In this document: positions 1 to 5,808 of the stretch, one piece after another | How the letters are laid out: each line of letters begins with the position of its first letter | Position numbering within the stretch: the first letter of the stretch is position 1 | DNA from: Methanobacteriota archaeon | Lineage (GTDB): Archaea > Thermoplasmatota > E2 > DHVEG-1 | NCBI GenBank assembly: GCA_026394435.1 | Contig: JAPKYG010000197.1 | Coordinates: 1 to 7,071, forward strand | Direction: 5' to 3' | Length of the DNA: 7,071 nucleotides | The notes under the pieces: generated by a model | Told to the model about the DNA's origin: nothing | Databases searched by the model: none | Seen by the model: only the letters and a program-made list of their open reading frames with translations | Translations under genes and position numbers: made by a program

Positions 1-308
1 TCTGTTAGGTGATATTCCTCTATTATTTTTCCTGTTAAGTCCTTAATAGTTATCGTACCACCTGTCATAAAGACAGCGGTAAAGAATTTATGAACAGGTG
101 GTCTAAAAATAGTTAAAAATAATGTTTTTTCTGCATGTCCATCTGTTATAATCATCTCTACTGTAGTATGATTTACATTTGCTGGGCGGGGAATATTTTT
201 TTGTGGGATTGTTATAGCTGACCCTGGTAACTGTGTTGCAGATATGGTTGTTAATCCAGTTATTAAAAACAGGCTTACTATTCCTATTGCCAATATTCTT
301 TTTTCCAT
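1..308 (-). CDS. Secreted protein of unknown function, N-terminal part (runs off left edge)
   Basis: About 102 residues are visible and the frame stays open to base 1, so the C-terminus is missing. The product starts MEKR, followed by a hydrophobic stretch (residues 5-20) and a small-residue region near ISA (residues 22-24), which is a typical signal peptide. The mature part is rich in Thr, Ile and Val and looks like beta-sandwich, but I recognise no family. An in-frame ATG lies three codons upstream at 317. I prefer 308 because a TATA box at 333-342 on this strand puts the transcript start almost exactly on that codon, which suggests a leaderless mRNA. It lies downstream of the dUTPase gene on the same strand but is separated by 123 bases and has its own promoter, so it is probably a separate transcript. 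Confidence 0.75.
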   Translation of the reverse strand, partial: MEKRILAIGIVSLFLITGLTTISATQLPGSAITIPQKNIPRPANVNHTTVEMIITDGHAEKTLFLTIFRPPVHKFFTAVFMTGGTITIKDLTGKIIEEYHLT

Positions 309-332
309 ATGTCTCATCTTTATATATTTTTA

Positions 333-342
333 TTATATAAAT
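333..342 (-). promoter_or_regulatory. TATA box for the left-edge secreted protein gene
   Basis: On the minus strand this reads ATTTATATAA. With the usual archaeal box position of about -33 to -26, transcription would start near base 308, which is the first base of the chosen ATG. The rest of the gap (309-431) is A+T rich. It also holds the 3' end of the dUTPase transcript, where I see only a short GTAAAAATTAC inverted repeat followed by four T's and no convincing terminator. Confidence 0.55.
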
Positions 343-431
343 ATTGTTACAGCAGTTTTTACACTAATTTTTTTCCTAAATTACCATATAATTATTTATT
401 TGTAGAACTTCGAAATTAGCAAAAGTAATTT

Positions 432-911
432 TTACCGCTGTAATTTTATTCCACGCTGATTCTGATAATTACCCGATTTCTTATCATAAAGTTCAGAAGG
501 TTTAGATGAAAGATGTTCGAATACAATCTGACAGAAACGGTCACCTATAGGTATCTCTAGCTCTGTGTCATTTGAATTGAAACAACTTATTGTCAATGTC
601 CCATGGAATCCAGCATCAACCTTTCCAAAACTTGCCATGACTCCTTTTCTTGCGTAACTTGTTCTTATCCACAGTTGGCTGGTAATCTGTGATCCCATCT
701 TTACAAATTCTTTCGTACTAATCGCAAACCACGTAAGTGGCGGGATCTTTGCTTTCCCTTCTTTGACATGTTGATCTGTTTTACGTATGTAAACTTCATC
801 GATTGACAGGTCATAGCCATTGGGTGTTAGATTTTTTTCACTAAAAGGTTCTATATCAAGCTCTTTATGTTTCATAGAATTCTTAATATCATTATCCGAT
901 AAAATAGTCAT
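432..911 (-). CDS. dUTPase-like protein of the dCTP deaminase/dUTPase superfamily
   Basis: The product has 159 residues, close to the usual length for archaeal dUTPases. It begins with the family signature MTILSDNDIK, then EPF (21-23) and NGYDL (31-35). The nucleotide-binding strand RTSYARK (83-89) matches the GRSSLAR motif of dCTP deaminases. KVDAG (97-101) supplies Asp99, equivalent to the conserved Asp. GNYQNQRG (147-154) is the C-terminal phosphate-region motif. The catalytic Glu of true dCTP deaminases (E138 in E. coli, in the LEFYN context) aligns with Ser109 here, so deamination is unlikely and dUTP hydrolysis (dUTP to dUMP plus pyrophosphate) is the better guess. The protein is cytosolic. 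It is the last gene of a run with two cyclophilins, 11 bases after the preceding stop, with a weak GTGGT ribosome site. The family call is firm and the exact activity is not. Confidence 0.85.
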   Translation of the reverse strand: MTILSDNDIKNSMKHKELDIEPFSEKNLTPNGYDLSIDEVYIRKTDQHVKEGKAKIPPLTWFAISTKEFVKMGSQITSQLWIRTSYARKGVMASFGKVDAGFHGTLTISCFNSNDTELEIPIGDRFCQIVFEHLSSKPSELYDKKSGNYQNQRGIKLQR

Positions 912-922
912 AGAACCACTTA

Positions 923-1393
923 TTATCTTGATTCAATGGTAATACTCTTTATAACAATATCTTTCAAGGGTTTATCATTTCCATCTTTTTGAACTTTGGA
1001 TAAGTCATGCACAACATCCATACCTTCAATCACTTTACCAAAGACCGAATGATGTCTGTCAAGCCATGGTGTTGGGGCTACTGTTATGAAAAACTGTGAA
1101 CCCCCGGTATTTGGTCCTGCATTTGCCATTGAAAGTATTCCTACCGAATCATGTTTTAAATTTCTGTGGAACTCATCTCTGATGGTATAGCCAGGTCCGC
1201 CGGTTCCCGTTCCATGTGGGCATCCACTTTGAATCATAAATTCATCTATAACCCGATGAAAAATAAGACCGTTGTAGAATCCCTGATTTACTAGTTTAAT
1301 GAAATTTGCTGTTGTAATCGGTGCTTTGTCTTCAAAAAGTTCAATTGTAAACTTGCCTTTATTTGTTTCAATTATTGCTTTTCTATTTGTCAT
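923..1393 (-). CDS. Cyclophilin-type peptidyl-prolyl cis-trans isomerase, cytosolic
   Basis: This 156-residue single-domain cyclophilin has no signal peptide or membrane segment. It should catalyse cis-trans isomerisation of Xaa-Pro bonds in the cytoplasm. All the main active-site residues are present: the FHRV...FMIQ block supplies Arg47, Phe52 and Gln55; GGSQFFIT supplies Gln100 and Phe102; WLDRHHSVFG supplies Trp110, Leu111 and His115. These match R55, F60, Q63, Q111, F113, W121, L122 and H126 of human CypA. The length is typical of compact prokaryotic forms. A GAGGT ribosome site lies 9 bases before the ATG. The gene starts 18 bases after the stop of the membrane-anchored cyclophilin and ends 11 bases before the dUTPase-like gene, so the three are probably co-transcribed. 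The two cyclophilins look like a tandem duplication. Confidence 0.93.
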   Translation of the reverse strand: MTNRKAIIETNKGKFTIELFEDKAPITTANFIKLVNQGFYNGLIFHRVIDEFMIQSGCPHGTGTGGPGYTIRDEFHRNLKHDSVGILSMANAGPNTGGSQFFITVAPTPWLDRHHSVFGKVIEGMDVVHDLSKVQKDGNDKPLKDIVIKSITIESR

Positions 1394-1411
1394 ATCTCAT
1401 CAACCTCGCGT

Positions 1412-2077
1412 TTATTGATTGACTATCGTGATGCTATTGATGATTACATCGGTTAAGGGTTTGCCAATCCCATTGCCACCAGAATTATCATTAGGCTGTG
1501 CTGCGATGTTTTTCACTACATCAAGTCCTTCGATAGTCACTCCAAAAGCAGCATAATTGCCATCAAGAAACGTTTGAGCTCCATCACAAATGAAAAATTC
1601 CGCGCTTCCACCAACCTTTGATCCAGTACTTGCCATCGAAATCGCCCCATCCACATGTTTCACATCACTTGTTTCAAACGGTATGTTCCCATACGGACTA
1701 GATTTCCGTGTTCCATTTGGATAATATCCCCCCGCCTGTATCATGAAATTAGCACCAATTCTATGAAAAATCAAACCATTATAAAATCCATCGTTTACCA
1801 GTTTTACAAAATTATTGACCGTTGTCGGCATCTTATCTTTAAATAATTCTACTTTAAACGTTCCGAGGCTCGTATTAAATACTGCAACGGGATTCCCTGC
1901 AGGCGTCCCATGATTATTTTGTGTATTTGACGATGAATTCTGAAGTATCACAAATGCGACTACAGCGATTGCAATAACAATGAGAACAAGTGCAACATAC
2001 ATCCATTTTCGTGATGTTTTTTGCAGTTTTTGAGGTGGATTGCCTACCCGCTTCCTAGCTTTTTCTGTTGGACTCAT
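1412..2077 (-). CDS. Membrane-anchored cyclophilin-type peptidyl-prolyl isomerase
   Basis: From the ATG at 2077 the product has 221 residues. A Lys/Arg-rich N-terminus is followed by one hydrophobic helix (about residues 25-45), a Ser/Asn/Gly linker (about 47-62) and a cyclophilin domain to the end. The positive charge before the helix predicts N-in, C-out, so the isomerase domain should face outside. Active-site Arg, Phe and Gln are kept in FHRIGANFMIQ. Relative to CypA, however, Gln111 is Glu with an extra Ala (GGSAEFFI), Trp121 is Phe (QTFLDG) and His126 is Tyr. A GTG start at 2092 would add five residues. I prefer the ATG because a GGGG element lies 9 bases upstream of it. It is the first gene of the run with the second cyclophilin and the dUTPase-like gene, and it lies downstream of the exported transglutaminase-like protein, a plausible folding client. 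Confidence 0.9.
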   Translation of the reverse strand: MSPTEKARKRVGNPPQKLQKTSRKWMYVALVLIVIAIAVVAFVILQNSSSNTQNNHGTPAGNPVAVFNTSLGTFKVELFKDKMPTTVNNFVKLVNDGFYNGLIFHRIGANFMIQAGGYYPNGTRKSSPYGNIPFETSDVKHVDGAISMASTGSKVGGSAEFFICDGAQTFLDGNYAAFGVTIEGLDVVKNIAAQPNDNSGGNGIGKPLTDVIINSITIVNQ

Positions 2078-2110
2078 AAATTCATTCCCCACAATAAGTA
2101 TTAGTATCTG

Positions 2111-2123
2111 GGATGCCGCATCC
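2111..2123. promoter_or_regulatory. Palindrome between TATA box and start of the cyclophilin run (possible operator)
   Basis: GGATGC C GCATCC is a perfect inverted repeat with six-base arms around a single central base. It lies directly downstream of the minus-strand TATA-like box at 2126-2133 and upstream of the expected transcript start near 2100. In archaea, repressors bound at this position block polymerase recruitment. The one-base spacer makes it a poor RNA hairpin, so a DNA-binding site is the likelier reading. No candidate regulator is in the window. Confidence 0.4.
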
Positions 2124-2125
2124 TC

Positions 2126-2133
2126 TTTTAAAA
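2126..2133 (-). promoter_or_regulatory. TATA-like box for the cyclophilin/cyclophilin/dUTPase run
   Basis: The minus strand reads TTTTAAAA, inside the ten-base palindrome CTTTTAAAAG. It would place the transcript start near 2100, giving a leader of about 23 bases to the ATG at 2077 that includes the GGGG element. A second, weaker box (CTTAAAAAC) lies just upstream. Confidence 0.4.
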
Positions 2134-2157
2134 GTTTTTAAGTTCTCAGCCCGGGAT

Positions 2158-4836
2158 TTACAGAATGGTAAATGAGGCGACGTTTGACTGTTTTTTATTC
2201 TGAGCCGTGTCACTGGCAACAATCCAGTAAGTAATTGTCTGACCAGTGGAGAACTGACCAAGCTCGGTACCAAAGATGGGATCGTTTGATTGATTTATTA
2301 ACGGGTCTTCCTCATGACGACTTTGAATAGGAAAACCCCCATATCGATACAAGGGATATGTCGTCGTATCGGTTCCATTGTCACAGAAAAGAACAATTGT
2401 GTCGATAGCAAATGGTCCTGTCGTCGTCACATTTGCATAAATAATCACGTTACTGGTATTGGTAAGATTTCCAGGGACGTGATATACGTCGATAATCTGA
2501 GGACCCCACGTATGACCACTTTCGTTGAGGACGAACGAGCATGTTTGAATCGAAACCAGACCTTGCGTATCTATCGCTTTTACAAAGAAGAGATGATCAC
2601 CAAGAGGAAGTCCTGTCATGTCCCAGGAGAGATTCCATGTTGTTGTACCAAAAGCTACTTCGGTGATGTTATCCAGAGTGACCTTAATATGGTCAACAGC
2701 GAGATTGTCTGAACTATGACCTGCGATGTTGAGGATCCCCTGTTCAAGAATCGCCCCATCAATCGGCGTATCAATCGAGAGAGAAGGAGGAAGTGCGTCA
2801 ATCAGAAGAATAGTGTGTTCGTCTACGTGGTTTTTATTAGTCGCAACCGTGATCACATGAGTACCGAGAGATTTCCCTGAGGTGTTCCACATGTATGACC
2901 ATTCCCCGTTCACCACAGGCCATTGAATCGTGTTTGGATAATAATCAAAGGTGAGATACACAATATCAGTTGATGCGATCCCCGAGAGCGGTATCGTCTC
3001 ACCACTCTGGTAAATAGGCATCTCAAAAAGCGAGGTATCCAGGGTGACGATCTGCACCTGGCCGCTTGTAGTCTGAACAGTAACATCGACAGAAAAATCA
3101 ACAAGGACATGTGTTTGGCGACCGTAATTTCTCAAGATAAGGTACCAGTCTTGGTTTTGAGCTGAGACAGACAGAGTCGCATTCTTGTCATTCCAATAAT
3201 TATAACAGATAAACGACTGACCTTCCTTGTATCGCTTGAAATTTTCCGAATCGACAAAAAAACACTCTATCTTGCTTAAGGTTTCATGTCTACCGATTCC
3301 GTTGTTGTTAAAATGCGTTTGTAATTGATATGCGCTACTTGTAAACGAAAGACGAAACTGGCAATCGCCAGAAGGCATCTCTTGAATGGTTTTTCGTTGA
3401 GGTCTCTGAGAGGCGTCAAACAGAATTATTCTAAACTCTTTATCCACCCCTGTCTTCAGACTACGCAGGATGTTATGTCGCGCGAGCTGCCAGGGTTTTT
3501 TCAGATTCCCCTGCTGGATTAAAAAAAGATAATCATGGTTCTTCCCCAATTCAAAACTACATCGTCCGTCAAGATTTGTATAGTTCCATGTCGTAATCGT
3601 GACTCCGGTGATTCCATCAGGGATTTGATGAAATCGTTCATTGAATCGCTCAAAAAGAGAGGAAAGGATTTTCCCTTTCAGAAACTCAGGGAGTTTCTCC
3701 CAGAAACCTTGGATCTTTTCCCAGAAAAGGTTCTTGACCCAGGTGATATCCTTCAGTCCTTTGACTAGGACTATGACCCGAGCGCCGTCAACCGGCTGTA
3801 AAAAACTATCTTTCACCTCAAAGCTTACCGTGATGCGATCTTCCGGATGAATGTACCGCGCAGTATCATCCAGGATGATACCGTCACCACGCCACTGGTA
3901 GATCGCTGACATGTTTTTACCCCATCCATACGCGTACACATCTGGTTCATCAACCGCACCACCGGTGTCACTCCACCAGTTATCGTTCTCATGCCAGCCT
4001 CGTTCATAGAACTCCCGCCAGACATGATCCTCACCAACATTACAAGCACCAACAGAAGGGATCAGTGCTGCTCGTTGCGCGGCAACCGCTATCTTTTGCA
4101 GCTCCCCGCACCACCCGTTATGCTCATGGGCAATGACACAGGATTGCCCGGGTCTGTCACCAACAGCAGGGTATGGAACTGTTTTTCCAATCCAATAGCT
4201 TACCGCCTCAATCGCAGTAGGATGCCGTTTCATACAATCGCTCCACAGTCGTCCCCCGAACTGATAATAGGACGTGCAATCCCAGAGATAGCGAACAGTT
4301 GATAATTTTTCTTTGAGCAACGGATATCCAAGATCATTATGCTCAAAGAGATAGTCTCGCCACAATGGTCCGTACGCTGCGTCCACATCTTCTGTGGTGA
4401 TTTTCGGATGCACGATATACCAATAGTAAATACTTGTAGGGAGATCTATTTGTTTTTCTATTCCATTTTCAAGAACCCTTGCATTCAAAAGAATATCAGC
4501 ATAGGGTTCTGGTGTACTGAGGTTCTGAAATTGTCTGATCAATGCTCGTTGAATCCAGTGTGGCGATTTTGCGATAGCAGCAATCACCTTGTCAGATAAC
4601 CCTTTGGAATATGGTTCTACGTCTTGTCCTTTCAACGTGAGGTTCTGCGAATCGAATTTGATGAAATAATCAGATCCTGGAGGGATTTCGATTTCTCTGG
4701 ATATCTTTGATATGGTTTTTTGATCAGAAGTAAGCGTGTTATTAAAGGAACGAACTGCTCCAAAAAATCCTGGAAAAACAAGAGAAACAGATACACTAAC
4801 AACAACTAGTATTTTTACAGCGGAAACTACTTTCAT
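2158..4836 (-). CDS. Exported transglutaminase-like (Cys-His-Asp) protein with beta-sandwich domains
   Basis: This 892-residue protein begins with a signal peptide (Lys at 2 and 8, hydrophobic to about 28). Residues about 135-330 hold a transglutaminase-like core: GWCGE places the nucleophile at Cys243, DHVWREF gives His271, and Asp285 (four after Trp281) is the likely third residue, with Asp290 an alternative. The fold is shared by peptide-modifying enzymes, cysteine peptidases and non-catalytic binders, so the reaction cannot be named. Residues about 335-445 look like a carboxypeptidase-regulatory-type beta domain (YTNLDGRCSFEL near 419-430), interrupted by a helical, Trp/Phe-rich insert (about 362-405). 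The rest carries Ig-like repeats (about 605-680 and 684-770) and a final beta domain (about 778-892). There are 15 Asn-X-Ser/Thr sequons and no C-terminal membrane anchor. A TATA box at 4880-4887 gives a leader of about 20 bases with only a weak AAGG ribosome site. Confidence 0.82.
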   Translation of the reverse strand: MKVVSAVKILVVVSVSVSLVFPGFFGAVRSFNNTLTSDQKTISKISREIEIPPGSDYFIKFDSQNLTLKGQDVEPYSKGLSDKVIAAIAKSPHWIQRALIRQFQNLSTPEPYADILLNARVLENGIEKQIDLPTSIYYWYIVHPKITTEDVDAAYGPLWRDYLFEHNDLGYPLLKEKLSTVRYLWDCTSYYQFGGRLWSDCMKRHPTAIEAVSYWIGKTVPYPAVGDRPGQSCVIAHEHNGWCGELQKIAVAAQRAALIPSVGACNVGEDHVWREFYERGWHENDNWWSDTGGAVDEPDVYAYGWGKNMSAIYQWRGDGIILDDTARYIHPEDRITVSFEVKDSFLQPVDGARVIVLVKGLKDITWVKNLFWEKIQGFWEKLPEFLKGKILSSLFERFNERFHQIPDGITGVTITTWNYTNLDGRCSFELGKNHDYLFLIQQGNLKKPWQLARHNILRSLKTGVDKEFRIILFDASQRPQRKTIQEMPSGDCQFRLSFTSSAYQLQTHFNNNGIGRHETLSKIECFFVDSENFKRYKEGQSFICYNYWNDKNATLSVSAQNQDWYLILRNYGRQTHVLVDFSVDVTVQTTSGQVQIVTLDTSLFEMPIYQSGETIPLSGIASTDIVYLTFDYYPNTIQWPVVNGEWSYMWNTSGKSLGTHVITVATNKNHVDEHTILLIDALPPSLSIDTPIDGAILEQGILNIAGHSSDNLAVDHIKVTLDNITEVAFGTTTWNLSWDMTGLPLGDHLFFVKAIDTQGLVSIQTCSFVLNESGHTWGPQIIDVYHVPGNLTNTSNVIIYANVTTTGPFAIDTIVLFCDNGTDTTTYPLYRYGGFPIQSRHEEDPLINQSNDPIFGTELGQFSTGQTITYWIVASDTAQNKKQSNVASFTIL

Positions 4837-4879
4837 TGAAATACGGTTAACCTTCGTATAGAAATTAATACAATTTTCC

Positions 4880-4887
4880 TATATAAA
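4880..4887 (-). promoter_or_regulatory. TATA box for the transglutaminase-like gene
   Basis: The minus strand reads TTTATATA. The expected transcript start is near 4854, about 18 bases before the ATG at 4836. The palindrome GGTTAACC (4845-4852) lies at or just after this start point and could be a regulatory site, but eight bases alone is weak evidence. The box lies in a 204-base divergent gap (4837-5040) that also serves the two-CW gene and contains an 11-base run of T at 4919-4929. Confidence 0.6.
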
Positions 4888-4964
4888 TAGACTTCGTCAT
4901 CTTAGGAATGTATCAAAATTTTTTTTTTTAACGAATTTTTTGGTAAAAATATTTTTCAGAACAG

Positions 4965-4972
4965 ATATAAAA
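4965..4972 (+). promoter_or_regulatory. TATA box for the two-CW protein gene
   Basis: ATATAAAA within the purine-flanked stretch CAGATATAAAAAGAC would start a transcript near 4998 and give a leader of about 43 bases to the ATG at 5041. A second candidate, TTTAAAAAC at 5024-5032, would start transcription near 5057 and favour a leaderless start at the next ATG (5059). I rank the first higher because it fits the AAGGGA next to the first ATG. Confidence 0.45.
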
Positions 4973-5040
4973 AGACACGAGACTGATTTCATCTCTACAT
5001 TACTGTAAACCTGCGGTTATTTCTTTAAAAACTTAAGGGA

Positions 5041-5280
5041 ATGATTCAAAAGTTGCCTATGGTTAAGAAATTCCAAAATATTGAACCACAACATTGCTGG
5101 GAATTTCAGAATTGTCTAAATGAAACAAAAAGTCATTGCATTGTTTACAAATTGGGTATTGAAAAAAAATGTTGGATTACAAACAATATGAAACCTGGCA
5201 ACCCTGGGAAAATGAACGGTAGTTGTATGAACTGTCAATGGTTCAAAAAGAACAGCACTTCGATAGCCAATCTTTTCTAA
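5041..5280 (+). CDS. Small two-CW domain cysteine protein
   Basis: This 79-residue protein has no signal peptide or membrane segment. Six cysteines lie at residues 19, 25, 33, 44, 62 and 65. Two of them are followed by Trp (Cys19-Trp20 in HCWEFQNC and Cys44-Trp45 in KKCWITNN), and the last two form a CMNC pair before QWFKK. This spacing is that of the small 'two-CW' domain found in many prokaryotes, whose function is not known to me; metal binding or a redox role is a guess from the cysteines. AAGGGA directly abuts the ATG, which is unusually close, so Met7 (base 5059) is an alternative start and would keep the whole domain. It is the only plus-strand gene. It is divergent from the transglutaminase-like gene and convergent with the channel gene. 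A copy of the dispersed repeat begins at its stop codon. Confidence 0.8.
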   Translation: MIQKLPMVKKFQNIEPQHCWEFQNCLNETKSHCIVYKLGIEKKCWITNNMKPGNPGKMNGSCMNCQWFKKNSTSIANLF

Positions 5281-5303
5281 ATACCCATGTTTTGTGCAAA
5301 TCG
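5276..5303. repeat. Dispersed repeat, copy 1 (core only)
   Basis: This copy overlaps the stop codon of the two-CW gene. It holds the core CATGTTTTGTGC followed by AAATCG, and TCTAAA precedes the core as in the other copies. Similarity to copy 3 may continue to about 5315 (ATATTATGATAA against GATATGAATAA). The outer left part seen in copies 2 and 3 is not recognisable here. Confidence 0.55.
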
Positions 5304-5330
5304 ATATTATGATAATGAGGTTTTATCATT

Positions 5331-5400
5331 TAGGAGGAACGGGAAAATATTAAGGGATAAGTACAACCGTTACCTTTCCTCCGTTTCTCATTCTAGCTAA
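5331..5400. repeat. Tandem hairpin unit 1 of 3
   Basis: GGAGGAA (5333-5339) pairs with TTCCTCC (5376-5382), or AACGG (5338-5342) with CCGTT (5367-5371) in an alternative inner stem. The unit shares GGGAAAATATT, AAGGGAT, CGTTACC, TTTCTC and the closing AGCTAA with unit 3 in the same order and orientation. An open frame runs from an ATG at 5287 to 5400 (37 codons), but it has no ribosome site and no recognisable product. Confidence 0.55.
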
Positions 5401-5472
5401 GGAGGGTGGAAAGGCAATCTTTAAGGGATGATATGAAAGATAATGCCTTTCCTCTCTTCCTCACCATAGATA
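5401..5472. repeat. Tandem hairpin unit 2 of 3 (strongest stem)
   Basis: GGAAAGGCA (5408-5416) pairs perfectly with TGCCTTTCC (5444-5452). The stem continues with ATCTTT (5417-5422) against AAAGAT (5436-5441), leaving a two-base AA bulge, which makes 15 base pairs around a 13-base loop containing AAGGGAT. Outer GGAGG and CTTCC can add pairs. The unit shares the AAGGGAT loop, the TTTCCTC arm and the AG-TAA end with its neighbours, but its stem sequence differs. Confidence 0.6.
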
Positions 5473-5549
5473 ATTGGAGGAAAGGGAAAATATTGGGGGA
5501 TACTTGAAAGAAGCGTTACCCATCCCTTCTTTTCTCCAATAAAAGCTAA
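5473..5549. repeat. Tandem hairpin unit 3 of 3
   Basis: ATTGGAGGAAAG (5473-5484) pairs with CTTTTCTCCAAT (5529-5540): twelve contiguous pairs with one G-U. The interior can pair further (GGGAT near 5497 with ATCCC near 5522). It lies directly after unit 2 and ends in AGCTAA like unit 1. The A+T-rich sequence from 5550 to 5694 shows no gene or structure I can support. Confidence 0.6.
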
Positions 5550-5694
5550 CTTCAAGTTATTTTTATAATTTTCTGTATTTTTCATAACATTTGTAACCAA
5601 AATAATAAAACTTTCTACGATTTTCCACATCAGTTGTAACAATACTCAACCAACATTACGCGATTGTTCGATTGTATAATCCTCTTTTTTCTCA

Positions 5695-5745
5695 TTAAAA
5701 ACCTATACCATCTAAAAACTAAACACATGTTTTGTGCTAAAAATC
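5695..5745. repeat. Dispersed repeat, copy 2
   Basis: This is the full-length form. TTAAAAA, then CTATACCATCTAAAAACT, then the core CATGTTTTGTGC and AAATC align with copy 3 (6685-6731) over about 50 bases, with a few single-base gaps. I judge identity by eye at roughly 80 percent. It lies 64 bases past the stop of the channel gene, and the TAG closing the possible read-through extension of that gene (5737-5739) falls inside it. Confidence 0.65.
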
Positions 5746-5808
5746 ATCAAGTAATTTTTTAGAATATAAATTCAATTTATTCAAAATATCATCATATTTA
5801 AGTAAATT

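Noticed and set aside
3825..4052. Open frames on both strands inside the transglutaminase-like gene
   Set aside because: They are shadows of a long gene with a clear catalytic motif and signal peptide.
5287..5400. A 37-codon plus-strand frame starting MFCANRYY, with partly similar frames in unit 3
   Set aside because: No ribosome site. The related frames in units 2 and 3 contain stops and indels, so the similarity follows from the nucleotide repeat rather than from a protein.
5331..5549. CRISPR array
   Set aside because: There is no identical short repeat separated by unique spacers; whole units are similar and diverged, and no cas gene is visible.
5421..5642. A 73-codon minus-strand open frame with a TTG start
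   Set aside because: It runs through hairpin units 2 and 3, has no ribosome site and no recognisable domain. The palindromic repeats explain its openness better.
5655..5690. A possible tRNA T-arm (TTCGATTG near 5667)
   Set aside because: No acceptor stem, anticodon arm or matching T-stem could be built around it.
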